NCBI GenBank assembly: GCA_963766175.1 | Contig: CAVXZE010000011.1 | Location: 110,979-174,978 of the forward strand | Length of the DNA stretch: 64,000 nt | Direction of reading: 5' to 3' | Source of the DNA: CAVXZE01 sp963766175 | GTDB lineage: Bacteria; Myxococcota_A; UBA9160; UBA6930 | Shown: positions 8,247 through 16,948 of the stretch, in pieces | Layout: every line of letters begins with the position of its first letter | Numbering within the stretch: the first letter of the stretch is position 1 | Notes under the pieces: generated by a model | The model's input: only the letters and a program-made list of their open reading frames with translations | Told to the model about the DNA's origin: nothing | The model's database searches: none | Translations under genes and position numbers: made by a program

Positions 8247-10178
8247 ATGAGCGACGGCGACGCCTTCTACCGGCGCAACGAGAAGTGGCTGCTCCTTCTG
8301 CTGCTTCCGCTCTGCTACGCGCTCTTCTTCCACGAGCTCGGTGCCCGGGACATCTGGGATCCGGACGAGGACGAATACGTCCTGGTGAACGTCGAGATGG
8401 TTCGGGACGGGCATTGGCTCTATCCGACCGCCAACGGCGGGCCCTACGGCATCAAGCCGCCACTCCTGAACTGGCTCGGGAGCGCCATCTCCGTGCTTCA
8501 CGGAGAGGTCACCGAGTTCACCAGCCGCCTGCCTTCGGCGGTCGCTGCGACCCTGGGACTCCTCGTGGTCTATCTGCTGGGGAAGATGCTGTTCGGCTAT
8601 CGGGCAGCCTGGTTCTCGGTTCTGGTGCTCGCGACCTCGCCTCTCTACATCGAGTTCGGTCGCTGGATCCAGATCAACATGATCTCCACCGTGCTCCTAA
8701 CGGCGACCATGGCCTGCTTCACGTGGGGCTATACCACTGAACGGAGGCGAACCCCCGCCTACCTCCTCATGTACGCTGCCACCGGACTCGGCACGCTCGA
8801 CATGGGCCCGGTGAACGCGGTGATGCCGACCATCGTGATCGGCGGGTATCTGATCGCGGTGAGGGACCTGCAGCACCTGTGGCAGATGAGAATCGGCTGG
8901 GGCCTGCTCGTCTATCTCGCGATCGTGGCTCCCTGGTACACGGCTGCCAGCCTGCAGGGGGGGTACGCCGAGAACCTCCTCGTCGTCACCAACTTGACCC
9001 GCTTCTTCGGCGAATTCCATCACGCTCGCCCCTTCTATTACTACGTCCACACGACTCCGGCCTATTTCCTTCCCTGGCTCGTCTTCCTTCCGGGGGCCTT
9101 CTACCTCTGCTTCGCGGAGCGGACGCGGGACGATCGCAGCCGGCTTCTCCTGCCCTTCGTCTGGGTCGTAGGGCTGTTCCTCTTCTTCTCGATGTCGAGG
9201 ACGAAGCGAAGCGAGTACATCCTCCCGATCTTCCCCGCACTGGCCCTGCTCGTGGGCTACGCGCTGGACTGGGCTCTCCTCCGGTGGGAGAACCTCGAGG
9301 TGAGGCGGCGATTCTTCACGCGGCCGCTCTACATCGCCCTCGGGCTGGGAGCGGTGGCGGCGCTGGCTGGCGCGATCTACGCCGCGACGATTTCGATGGA
9401 CTGGCTGGGGATCGTCTTGCCGATGTCGGTGCTGGTCCTCGTCGGTTGTGCGACCTCTTATCTCCTGGCCCGCCGAGAGAGGGGGGTGCCGTCGATCGTG
9501 GCGCTCGCCCTCCTGGTCGCCGCGGTGGTGGCCTACGCCTCCGGACCGTTGGTCGCAGAGCAGAACCGGGAGAAATCGGCAAAGCCCTTCTGCCTGCAGA
9601 TCAATCAGTATCTGACGAAGGGTGAGACGCTCAAGACCTACCGTTTCTACAAGGCGATGTACGGTGTCTATACCGGGCGCTTCGTCGAGGTGGCGACCGA
9701 TCACGAGAAGCTCGCCAGCTGGTTCGCGTCGGAAGGACCGGTGTACGTCGTGACCGAAGAGGAGGACTATCTGGAGGTCAAGGAGTCCTTTCCCCTGCCG
9801 ATCCACGTCGTCCTGCGCGCTTCGGTCGATGGCAAGTCCATGCTCATCATCTCCAACGTCGCTCCGGAGGCGGGGGGGGCATCGGACGCAGGCTTTCTCC
9901 GGAGCGAATGCTCGCGGTCTCTGGCCGTCGCCCTCCCCGCATGGAGACGGGTCGCCCACAATGCTGGCATCGATCGGGCGCAGAGTACCCTCGCCATCAT
10001 CCGTCGATCCTGCGAAGGGTGGTCCGTGCCGACGGTCCGCGCTCGAATCTACCTCGAAATGGGCTTCATACCACGGAAGGCAATGATCCTGCGGCCCTCT
10101 TCCGAAAAGGCGAAATCCACGAATTTCTTCACGGCTCCGGCGGGTGTTCCCCTGGTGACCAGCGAGAATTCCGCGTAA
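8247..10178 (+). CDS. ArnT-like glycosyltransferase family 39 membrane protein with aberrant C-terminus
   Basis: A 643-codon frame. The N-terminal 400 residues form a GT-C fold protein: hydrophobic helices, the periplasmic loop motif DIWDPDEDEYVLVNVEMV with the family acidic residues, and IKPPLLNWLGSAI. This is the pattern of undecaprenyl-phosphate-sugar-dependent lipid A or glycan glycosyltransferases (PMT/ArnT family). Family-like sequence ends near MLIISNVAPE (about residue 545, base 9880). The last ~98 residues are low-complexity and partly antisense to a PstS remnant, so the original stop seems lost and the tail is read-through. The main domain call is sure; function of the extended product is uncertain. 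Confidence 0.82.
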   Translation: MSDGDAFYRRNEKWLLLLLLPLCYALFFHELGARDIWDPDEDEYVLVNVEMVRDGHWLYPTANGGPYGIKPPLLNWLGSAISVLHGEVTEFTSRLPSAVAATLGLLVVYLLGKMLFGYRAAWFSVLVLATSPLYIEFGRWIQINMISTVLLTATMACFTWGYTTERRRTPAYLLMYAATGLGTLDMGPVNAVMPTIVIGGYLIAVRDLQHLWQMRIGWGLLVYLAIVAPWYTAASLQGGYAENLLVVTNLTRFFGEFHHARPFYYYVHTTPAYFLPWLVFLPGAFYLCFAERTRDDRSRLLLPFVWVVGLFLFFSMSRTKRSEYILPIFPALALLVGYALDWALLRWENLEVRRRFFTRPLYIALGLGAVAALAGAIYAATISMDWLGIVLPMSVLVLVGCATSYLLARRERGVPSIVALALLVAAVVAYASGPLVAEQNREKSAKPFCLQINQYLTKGETLKTYRFYKAMYGVYTGRFVEVATDHEKLASWFASEGPVYVVTEEEDYLEVKESFPLPIHVVLRASVDGKSMLIISNVAPEAGGASDAGFLRSECSRSLAVALPAWRRVAHNAGIDRAQSTLAIIRRSCEGWSVPTVRARIYLEMGFIPRKAMILRPSSEKAKSTNFFTAPAGVPLVTSENSA

Positions 10179-10186
10179 TAGGGATA
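10049..10186 (-). pseudogene. Remnant: C-terminus of a PstS-like phosphate-binding protein
   Basis: Read on the minus strand, the last 45 codons before a stop at 10049 give YPYYAEFSLVTRG, then TPAGAVKKFVDFAFSEEGRR and IIAFRGMKPISR. This is the closing segment of periplasmic phosphate-binding proteins (PstS superfamily), where a GxPxGAVKxFxDFxxSxEGxxI pattern precedes the final strand. The upstream ~270 residues expected of PstS are absent; the frame instead enters glycosyltransferase-derived and unrelated sequence. It overlaps the 3' read-through of the GT39 frame on the other strand. Clearly a fragment, not a gene. Confidence 0.7.
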
Positions 10187-10349
10187 CCCGGGGTCGCCCG
10201 GTCCCAGACCATCTGGGTATCCATGAGCCGTCTCGAGTGACCATGAAGTGTTGGGGATCTCCGCCTGGAGGATCCGATAAACCCATCTTTTCGCGTGTGC
10301 TTCGGGGGCAGCGCTCGAAGGATGGATCTGATCGCAGGGTAATTTGGAG

Positions 10350-11080
10350 AGTCCGGGTCGTAGGTGAGTTCGATCCGAGGCAGAAGCACTCGCTGCATGA
10401 TCTCGGACCAGGCAAATTGCCGTGCCGTTCGGCGTCCCGCGCGCCGCAGTGCTTGCGCCTCCCGAGGATGCGTGCGGAGCCGCTGGAACATCGCGAGGAA
10501 CTCGCGCGGATCGTTCGTTTCGAGCACCATCGCGTTCTGCCCAGGGACGGCGTACTCCTCTCCAGAGCAGCCCGTGCAGGCGATTCTGCCCGCGGCCATG
10601 GTCTCGAGCCCGACGATCCCGATTGCGCCGATCCAGCGCTTGTCGGGATCCCAGCGGGCCATCTTGGTGAGAACCGTCCGGTCGCGGAAGCGGCGCGAGA
10701 GATCTGCCAACGCTCGCGGGCTCGGGGGGGGGAAGGCATCGTCGGGGAGTCCGTTCGGAATCACGAGGGGATCCACGCTCCAGGGCCACATGCGATACTT
10801 CATGTACCGGCTCACCGTCGTGATGGCCTCCGCCCGGGCGAGGCGATCCCACGGGATCCGCTCGAAGCCGAAGGAATTCTTGGCGTTCCAGAGCATCGCG
10901 ACGCGATCGCGGACGCCCGCCCGCTCAAGCAGCCAATGCAGGTGCAGGACCGCGTGCACCGTGTGCCACTCCTCGGCGAGGGCGAGGGCGCGTCCGCGGT
11001 TGCGAAGCTACGGGAGCAGCAGTTCGCGCAAGAGGTAGGGCGGGAGCGAAGCCGCAAATTCAGGCCCCTTTCCGGACTCG
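10350..11080 (-). pseudogene. Remnant: GT4-type glycosyltransferase with large internal deletion
   Basis: The minus strand encodes recognisable glycosyltransferase pieces: LPPYLLRELLLP, an in-frame stop, EEWHTVHAVLHLHWLL, LWNAKNSFGFERIPWDRL, ITTVSRYMKYRMW and LVIPNGLPDDAF. It then jumps from TKMARWDPDKRW directly to VGLETMAAGRIACTGCSGEE. In intact GT4 enzymes these two blocks are separated by roughly 100-150 residues containing most of the nucleotide-sugar site. The E-x7-E-like block (LETMAAG...GCSGEEYAVPG) is intact but the protein cannot function. The longest open piece starts at 10959 and runs out into unrelated sequence below about 10350. Confidence 0.72.
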
Positions 11081-11083
11081 CCG

Positions 11084-11227
11084 TCATAAACTCCACTGGG
11101 CCGCCATGCAGATGTCGCGGTCGGTGACCATGCCGGCCACGTGTCGGGACCCATCGCCCGCCGTGACCGGCAGGCATCCGCAGTCGTGGTCCCACATCAT
11201 CTGGGCGGCTTCGGCGAGCTTGGAGGC
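11084..11227 (-). pseudogene. Remnant: half of a CBS domain
   Basis: Minus-strand codons 11227-11084 give ASKLAEAAQMMWDHDCGCLP, then VAGMVTDRDICMAAQWSL and a stop. This matches the second half of a CBS motif (LxEAAxxMWxHDCGCLPV...VGMVTDRDICMAA), as seen in stand-alone CBS-pair proteins. The beginning of the motif and the second CBS copy are missing, and a stop lies just upstream. It is a fragment between the GT4 remnant and the hydrogenase operon. It is not a copy of the intact CBS-pair gene at 21.2-21.6 kb, whose residues differ. Confidence 0.7.
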
Positions 11228-11314
11228 TCCCACTCGTCATTCACCGCGAACAGTCCAGTGAAGATCAGGCGAGACAGCCACCGCTCCGGTCCCGTGCCTG
11301 GATACGCGGGGGGA

Positions 11315-11788
11315 TCAACCCTCCAGCATCGCAAGGACGTCGGATCGAACTGATTGGACCAGGTTCATCAGTGGCTGGCGGAGCTCTTCGGACAAGGGAT
11401 CACCCGGCTCGAACCGATCCGCCGCGATGGCATAGATGAACACCTCCTGGGGAAGGACGTCGAGCCGTTCGGCCAGGCTCAGCGCATCGGCCAGACCGAT
11501 GCCATGGGTTCCTGGCTTGCTCAGCGTTTGTAACGCGCGAGGCTCGGCGCGATAGTCCACGCGGTGCGCCGTGCCGGGGGGGGAACTGGTCGTTGCCTCG
11601 GCAGCATCAATCACCACTAGCGCGTCAACGTTCTGGCACCAGGCGTACAGGTTGGTCCCACCGGCCACGTCTTCCCGCACATCCACTTCCGGGGGCAAGA
11701 TCGTCCGGAGCGCGTTGGCTGCCCAAAGCCCCGCCTGGTCGTCCCCGCAGTGGTGGGAGCCCCACCCGATCACTCGGACCCGCTTCAT
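11315..11788 (-). CDS. Hydrogenase maturation endopeptidase (HyaD/HycI-type)
   Basis: A 157-residue protease that would remove the C-terminal extension of the hydrogenase large subunit after nickel insertion. It starts at ATG 11788, overlapping the large-subunit stop (ATGA), so the two are translationally coupled. The first motif GWGSHHCGDDQAGLW corresponds to the G-x-G-N-x4-D-D-G box (Asp in the metal-binding position), VIDAAEA supplies the central Asp, and GTHGIGLADAL the conserved His. Length is typical. The frame is open another 87 codons upstream but that lies inside the large subunit gene and is not family-like. Last gene of the hydrogenase operon. Confidence 0.9.
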   Translation of the reverse strand: MKRVRVIGWGSHHCGDDQAGLWAANALRTILPPEVDVREDVAGGTNLYAWCQNVDALVVIDAAEATTSSPPGTAHRVDYRAEPRALQTLSKPGTHGIGLADALSLAERLDVLPQEVFIYAIAADRFEPGDPLSEELRQPLMNLVQSVRSDVLAMLEG

Positions 11789-13098
11789 GGGTCTGCTCGA
11801 TCCACCGTGAGCTTCAGAAAGTGTGTCGCGCAGGAGATACAGGGGTCGTAGTTGCGGATCACCTGTTCGCATCGGAGGGTCATCTGGTCGTCGTCGAGGT
11901 CGAGGATTCTTGGGGCCAATGCCGCCAAATCGGCCTCGATCTGCCTTTGATTCTGGGCCGTCGGGGGACAGATCACCGCGTCCTCGATCAGGCCATTCTC
12001 GTCGGTCCGATACCGGTGATACAGAATCCCTCGGGGCGCCTCGGTGCACCCGTGTCCTTCGCTCTCTCGCGGGGTGATCTCGACAGCAGCTTCTTGCGGG
12101 CGTTCATAGTTCTGAATGATCTCGATGGCGTGATCGAGGGCGTACAGCGTCTCGAGCCCGCGAGCGATGATGCTCTTGAACTGGTTGTGGCACGGCAGCG
12201 TAAAGCCGATCTCGTGGGCCAGCTCCTTGATGTGATCGGGATACAGGTCCCAATTGATGTTGAGCCGCGCCAGAGGGCCGACCAGATACGATCCACGGCC
12301 TCTCAGGCGACCCTGCAGGGCATTGGAGTGTTCGACGTGGACTTCCTCGAAGTGCTCGAGGAAATTCGGGACAGGAACTTCCAGTCCCCGGCTGGTGGCG
12401 ATGGAGCCTTCGCACATGGCGACTTCGTTGGGATGGCGCAGGGCGACGCTGTCGTAAGGCATTTCAAAATCGGGGAAGTCGAGTGATCCGAGCAGCTTGC
12501 AGGCGTCGACGGCAAACTCGCGGTTCGCTCTGAGTTGCTCGGCGACGGGAGCGAGCTCGGCGCCTGCTGGGGCGCGATAGAACCCGCCGACGCAAGCGTT
12601 GATGGGATGGACTTCACGCCCGCCCAGCACGTTGACGATCTCGTTTCCGGCCTTCTTGAGCTGCAGTGCCTTGGCAACGGTCTCACGGTGGTCGGCAGCC
12701 ATGCTGATGGCCGACTCGTACCCCATGAAGTCGGGCAGGTGAAGCAGAAAAATGTGCAAGACATGAGACTCGATCCACTCGCCACAGTACAGAAGGCGGC
12801 GCAGCGTCCGCAGGGGCTCGCCAACCGTGACCCCAAAGGCCATCTCCAGGGCGTGCGCGGAACTCATCTGATAGGCGACGGGGCAGATGCCGCAGATTCG
12901 CGCGGTAATGTCGGGTACTTCGCGGTAGGACCTGCCTCGCAGGAAGGCCTCGAAAAATCGCGGCGGCTCAAAAATCGAAAACTTTGCGCTGGTGACCTTG
13001 CCGCCTTTGATCTCGAGGTAGAGGGATCCTTCTCCCTCGACCCGGGCCAATTGCCGTACGTCGATCACTCTGTCTTGCGGTTCAGCTCTGGCGCTCAT
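11785..13098 (-). CDS. hydA: Group 3b [NiFe] hydrogenase large (alpha) subunit
   Basis: The catalytic subunit of a cytoplasmic, bidirectional NAD(P)-linked hydrogenase (sulfhydrogenase-type), 437 residues from ATG 13098 (a GTG 9 bases upstream is an alternative). Nickel ligands are visible in both boxes: RICGICPVAYQMSS (Cys69, Cys72) and DPCISCATHF (Cys420, Cys423). The residues after His426, FLKLTVDRADP, are the short tail removed by the maturation protease encoded next. The L1 and L2 signatures are those of group 3b. The start overlaps the end of the small-subunit gene. Downstream of hydB, hydG and hydD in one operon, giving the full tetramer. Confidence 0.96.
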   Translation of the reverse strand: MSARAEPQDRVIDVRQLARVEGEGSLYLEIKGGKVTSAKFSIFEPPRFFEAFLRGRSYREVPDITARICGICPVAYQMSSAHALEMAFGVTVGEPLRTLRRLLYCGEWIESHVLHIFLLHLPDFMGYESAISMAADHRETVAKALQLKKAGNEIVNVLGGREVHPINACVGGFYRAPAGAELAPVAEQLRANREFAVDACKLLGSLDFPDFEMPYDSVALRHPNEVAMCEGSIATSRGLEVPVPNFLEHFEEVHVEHSNALQGRLRGRGSYLVGPLARLNINWDLYPDHIKELAHEIGFTLPCHNQFKSIIARGLETLYALDHAIEIIQNYERPQEAAVEITPRESEGHGCTEAPRGILYHRYRTDENGLIEDAVICPPTAQNQRQIEADLAALAPRILDLDDDQMTLRCEQVIRNYDPCISCATHFLKLTVDRADP

Positions 13099-13879
13099 AG
13101 TCGTCACCGGCGGTCTTGAAGGGTTCGAGATATCCGTTGAAGCTTCTCAACATTCGGACGATTTCGGGCGTGCTGAGGCCATGTCTCTGGAAATACTCGG
13201 AAAGCGACTGGATATTGGGTGTTTCTGCGGGCCCGAAGCAGCCGTAGCATCCCCGATGGAATTTCGGGCAGATGGCCCCACATCCGGCCTGGGTGATCGG
13301 CCCGAGACAGAGCGTGCCACGGGCAACCATTACGCATGGCGTCGCGGCGCGTTTGCATTCGAGGCAGACGCTGTAGGTTGGAATCTGCGGTTGGCGGCCG
13401 GTGAGAAGTGCCGTGATGACCTCGACCAGTTGGTACTTATTGACGGGACACCCCCGCAGCTCGAAGTCCACGAACACGTAGCCGGCGACGGGCGAAGCTA
13501 GATCCAGTGTTTCGATGTACTCGGGTCTCGCGTAAACGCAGCGGGTGAACTCCTCGACGTCGCCCCAATTGCGTAAGGACTGAATTCCACCAGAGGTGGC
13601 GCAGGCGCCGATCGTAACGAGGGTCCTGCAATCCTTGCGGGCCTGACGAATCAGCTCCTCTTCGTCAGGGGTTGAAATCGAACCTTCCACGAGTCCGATG
13701 TCATACGGGCCGGGCAGGATCTGACGGCGCGCCTCGAGGAAATAGGCGATCTCGATCTGACCGGCCAGCTCCAACAGCTCGTCTTCCAGCTCGAGAAGCT
13801 GAAGCTGGCAGCCGTCGCAGGAGCTGAACTTGTACACGGCCAGCTTGGGCTTGTGGGCGGATTCCTCTTCAGCAATCAC
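13082..13879 (-). CDS. hydD: Group 3b hydrogenase small (delta) subunit
   Basis: The electron-transferring small subunit, 265 residues from a GTG at 13879 that lies 2 bases after the hydG stop. The frame is open for 177 further codons upstream, but those overlap hydG and are not coding. Iron-sulfur ligands are visible: SSCDGCQLQLLELEDELLE (proximal cluster), TIGACATSGG, GCPVNKYQL, and the Cys-rich C-terminal part LECKRAATPC, CLGPITQAGCGAICPKFHRG and CYGCFGP. This set supports three [4Fe-4S] clusters. It pairs with HydA to form the hydrogenase core. Confidence 0.95.
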   Translation of the reverse strand: MIAEEESAHKPKLAVYKFSSCDGCQLQLLELEDELLELAGQIEIAYFLEARRQILPGPYDIGLVEGSISTPDEEELIRQARKDCRTLVTIGACATSGGIQSLRNWGDVEEFTRCVYARPEYIETLDLASPVAGYVFVDFELRGCPVNKYQLVEVITALLTGRQPQIPTYSVCLECKRAATPCVMVARGTLCLGPITQAGCGAICPKFHRGCYGCFGPAETPNIQSLSEYFQRHGLSTPEIVRMLRSFNGYLEPFKTAGDDYERQS

Positions 13880-13881
13880 GG

Positions 13882-14754
13882 CTAGATCTCCTCCTTGGCG
13901 AAGACATTCTCCAACTCCCGGTAGGAGAAAACCGGCCCGTCCTTGCAGACGAACTTCGATCCGTACTGGCAGTGCCCACACCGTCCGACGCCGCAGCGCA
14001 TGTTTCGCTCCAGGCTGACGAAAAGATGGTCGGTGGGCACCTGCAAACGGAGCAGCTGAAAGGCCACGAACCGGTTCATGATGCGCGGCCCGCAGACGAA
14101 AACCGAGGTGTCCTGCGCACGGAGGCGGACCCTCTTGAGCAAGTCGGTGACGACGCCGACAGGACCGGACCACTCCTCTATCGGGTAATCGACGGTGACG
14201 AGAGCATCGATATCCGGGTCTTGGGTCCAGGCCTCCAGCTCGCTTTGGAACAGGAGATCCTTTGGCGACCTCCCTCCATAGACGAGAACCACGCGCCCAT
14301 ATCGGTGTCGATGGGCGAGAATCTGATAGATGACCGGCCGTAAAGGCGCGAGGCCAATGCCACCAGCCACGAGGATGATGTCCCTTCCCGCGCATCGTTC
14401 GAGAGGCCAACTGCTCCCGAATGGTCCGCGCAGCCCGAGCTTTCCGCCGACGCGCATCTTCCCGATACCGAAGGTGACGCTGCCACAGTGGCGGATGGTA
14501 TGGCCCAGGGTGTCGGGCTGCTCGGGATCGCTGCTGAGCGAGATGGCGGCCTCCCCGACGCCGAAGAGGTAGAGCATGTTGAACTGCCCGGGTTGAAACC
14601 GGTACTTGCCGCGTAGCTCGCGATCATCGATCCGGAGGGTATAGGTTCTGGTATTGGAGCTTTCTTCTCTGATGGCCGCGATGCTAGCCAGGGTGGGCAC
14701 CATCGGCCGCCCGTCGTGACAAACGATCGTCGGTCTGTCTTGTACTGAATCCAT
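13882..14754 (-). CDS. hydG: Group 3b hydrogenase gamma subunit (FAD/NAD(P)-binding)
   Basis: The diaphorase-like subunit, 290 residues from ATG 14754; TAGGAG at 9 bases upstream overlaps the hydB stop. It has a ferredoxin-reductase-type FAD domain (YRFQPGQFNMLYLFG, then AISLSSDPEQPD), an NAD(P)-binding half starting VAGGIGLAPLRPVIYQI, and a C-terminal [2Fe-2S] cluster motif CGVGRCGHCQYGSKFVCKDG. It resembles PyrK/dihydroorotate dehydrogenase electron-transfer subunits and passes electrons between NAD(P)H and the iron-sulfur chain. NADP preference is assumed from the group 3b family, not seen. Confidence 0.94.
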   Translation of the reverse strand: MDSVQDRPTIVCHDGRPMVPTLASIAAIREESSNTRTYTLRIDDRELRGKYRFQPGQFNMLYLFGVGEAAISLSSDPEQPDTLGHTIRHCGSVTFGIGKMRVGGKLGLRGPFGSSWPLERCAGRDIILVAGGIGLAPLRPVIYQILAHRHRYGRVVLVYGGRSPKDLLFQSELEAWTQDPDIDALVTVDYPIEEWSGPVGVVTDLLKRVRLRAQDTSVFVCGPRIMNRFVAFQLLRLQVPTDHLFVSLERNMRCGVGRCGHCQYGSKFVCKDGPVFSYRELENVFAKEEI

Positions 14755-14764
14755 CGAGATACTC

Positions 14765-15901
14765 CTACCGTGAGGCCACCGCGGCGCCTGGTTCGGTTGC
14801 GGCGTCGCGACGGAACGCCGCGGCCTCTTCCGTGATATCGATCTCGACCGGACACCAGGTGATACATCGTCCACATCCGACGCAGCCGGAGCTGCCGAAT
14901 TGCTCATGCCACGAGGAGAACTTGTGGGTCATCCATTGTCGATATCGAGATGACGCGGAAGTGCGGACGTTCTGCCCGGCCATATAGGTAAATTCGAGGG
15001 CGAAGCAGGACCCCCAACGCCGCCGGCGCTCCGCGTGATTACCGGTCAGATCGGTGTGGTCGTAGACGTTGTAACAGAAGCAAGTAGGGCAAACCATCGT
15101 ACAGTTTCCGCAGGCCAGGCATCGCTCGGCAATCTCCTTCCATCGCGGACTCCCCACGCCGTTGGCCAGCAATTCGGGCAGGCCGTCGGTGTCGATCTGA
15201 CGCCCCATGTGTTCGGTGGCGCGGTCGATGAGCAACCGAAGAAGACGTTGCTCGGTAGGGGTCGCCTCCCTGTGTTCCAAGCGTTGGCACAACTCGGCTC
15301 CCGCTTCGCTTCCGATCTCGAGCGCAAAGTCGCCGTTCAGCTCCGTCAGACAGAGGTCGAAATGCCTGGTGCAGCGAGGCCCGGTTTCCATCGACCCACA
15401 GAAGCAGGTTGTGGCCGGCTCCAGACAGTTGACCGCGACGATAATGAGCTGCTGGCGGGCCCCATGGTAGTAGGCGTCGCGAATTTCGGAGGCAATGATC
15501 TGGTCCTGAATGGCTATGGCGGCCAGCTCGCAGGCCCGGACACCGAGAAAGGCGTATTTTGGCGGGGCGTCCCTGCGGATATCCAGTTCGAAGCCGCCTG
15601 CCTCGGTCCGGTCCGCGGAGAATATTTGAATTCTCGAAGGAAACAAGAACTGCTTCCATGAATGGGGCCCGACGACGAAGCCGAAGTATTGATCGTCGTC
15701 CCGCTTCCGCGTGCGATAGCGACCGGGCTCCTGGCGGTCGGTCCACCCGACGGGCAGGTCGGTGGCCGCGCTGATCTCGTCGTAGACGATGACGTCGTCC
15801 TGCATCGTGGGGCCGATGACCGTGTATCCTTCTTCGCGCAGCAGCTGGATCAGTCGGTCCAACCCGCTGCGAGCTACGGTGTGCAGTGTTCGTTCGGTCA
15901 C
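14765..15901 (-). CDS. hydB: Group 3b hydrogenase beta subunit (two [4Fe-4S] ferredoxin-like clusters)
   Basis: 378 residues from a GTG at 15901 with a strong GAGGAGGA ribosome-binding site upstream. Near the C-terminus are CLACGNCTMVCPTCFCYNVY and CVGCGRCITWCPVEID, two ferredoxin-type cluster motifs, and the N-terminal part belongs to the anaerobic sulfite reductase A/sulfhydrogenase beta family (PKYAFLGVRACELAAIAI; an internal CFCGSMETGPRC). It links HydG to the hydrogenase core. The operon order hydB-hydG-hydD-hydA is the usual one for group 3b enzymes. Confidence 0.94.
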   Translation of the reverse strand: MTERTLHTVARSGLDRLIQLLREEGYTVIGPTMQDDVIVYDEISAATDLPVGWTDRQEPGRYRTRKRDDDQYFGFVVGPHSWKQFLFPSRIQIFSADRTEAGGFELDIRRDAPPKYAFLGVRACELAAIAIQDQIIASEIRDAYYHGARQQLIIVAVNCLEPATTCFCGSMETGPRCTRHFDLCLTELNGDFALEIGSEAGAELCQRLEHREATPTEQRLLRLLIDRATEHMGRQIDTDGLPELLANGVGSPRWKEIAERCLACGNCTMVCPTCFCYNVYDHTDLTGNHAERRRRWGSCFALEFTYMAGQNVRTSASSRYRQWMTHKFSSWHEQFGSSGCVGCGRCITWCPVEIDITEEAAAFRRDAATEPGAAVASR

Positions 15902-15913
15902 TGCTTCCTCCTC

Positions 15914-16939
15914 TCAACAGATGCGCGGCAGCTCCTCGCCATAGGGACGTTGCACGATTCTCCGGCCTCCGATGCTGGTGATCAGCTCGACCAGGTGGGG
16001 ACGGGCGGCGCTCACACGGCCGATCTGCGTCGCAAGCCTTCCCAGCGGATGCTGCCGGCAGGCATCGACGATGCGATTGGCATCCTTCGCGTCGGCTACG
16101 ATGACGCACTTTCCCTCGTTGGCGATGGTGAGGGGGTCGAGCCCTAGCATCTCGGCGGCGTGAATTGCGGTCGGGGAGATGGGCAGCTGCCTCTCCCAGA
16201 TCTCGATGGAGAGTCGCGTGCTGTCGGAGATGTCGGCCAGTACGCCGGCCAGGCCCGAGCGGGTCGGATCACGCAGGAATCTGATGTCTCCGCCGCTGGA
16301 GAAGACGGCGTCGACAAGGCCGTTGAGGGGAGAGGCGTCGCTCGTGAGTGTCGTCTGGAAGCTCAAGCCCTCGCGCATGGCCATGATGGTCAAGCCGTGA
16401 TCGGCGAGCGTCCCGGTGAGGATGATCGCATCGCCCGGTCGGATCCGGTCCAGCGAGAGGTCGGCATCGGCGCGCTGACGGCCGATCCCGCTGGTGTTGA
16501 TCATCAAGCCGTCTCCGGCTCGTCGCTCGATGACTTTCGTGTCGCCGGTGGCAATGCGAATGTTCGCCTGCTCGGCGGTGGCGGCGATGGAGGCAACGAT
16601 TCGATCGAAGACGCAGAGTTCGAGCCCCTCTTCGATGATGAAGGCCAGGCTGAGCGCGATGGGATCTCCGCCCATCATCAGGAGGTCGTTGACGGTTCCC
16701 GCGATGGCCAGACGGCCGATGTCACCCCCGGGGAACTCGAGAGGCTGAACCACAAAGGAGTCGGTGGTGAAGACCAGCGGGCCGTCGATCTGTCCGAGGA
16801 TGGCGCCGTCGTCCAAGTCAGCCAGCCAGCAATTGTGCAAGTGCGGGGTCACGTGGTCGCGCAGGAGGGATGCGGTCAGCTCTCCGCCGCCGCCATGGGC
16901 GAGGACAACGTGCCTGGAAGGGTGTGTTGCAGTGGTCAC
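15914..16939 (-). CDS. hypE: Hydrogenase maturation factor HypE
   Basis: 341 residues, starting at a GTG 9 bases after the hypD stop. HypE is the AIR-synthase-like ATPase that dehydrates a thiocarboxamide on its C-terminal cysteine to thiocyanate for the CN ligands of the [NiFe] site. The N-terminal LAHGGGGELT, the TDSFVVQPLEFPGGDIG segment, GTVNDLLMMGG and the essential C-terminus ELPRIC (Cys341) are all present. Sits 12 bases upstream of hydB, in line with hypF, hypC and hypD. Confidence 0.97.
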   Translation of the reverse strand: MTTATHPSRHVVLAHGGGGELTASLLRDHVTPHLHNCWLADLDDGAILGQIDGPLVFTTDSFVVQPLEFPGGDIGRLAIAGTVNDLLMMGGDPIALSLAFIIEEGLELCVFDRIVASIAATAEQANIRIATGDTKVIERRAGDGLMINTSGIGRQRADADLSLDRIRPGDAIILTGTLADHGLTIMAMREGLSFQTTLTSDASPLNGLVDAVFSSGGDIRFLRDPTRSGLAGVLADISDSTRLSIEIWERQLPISPTAIHAAEMLGLDPLTIANEGKCVIVADAKDANRIVDACRQHPLGRLATQIGRVSAARPHLVELITSIGGRRIVQRPYGEELPRIC

Positions 16940-16948
16940 CTTGGTTTC

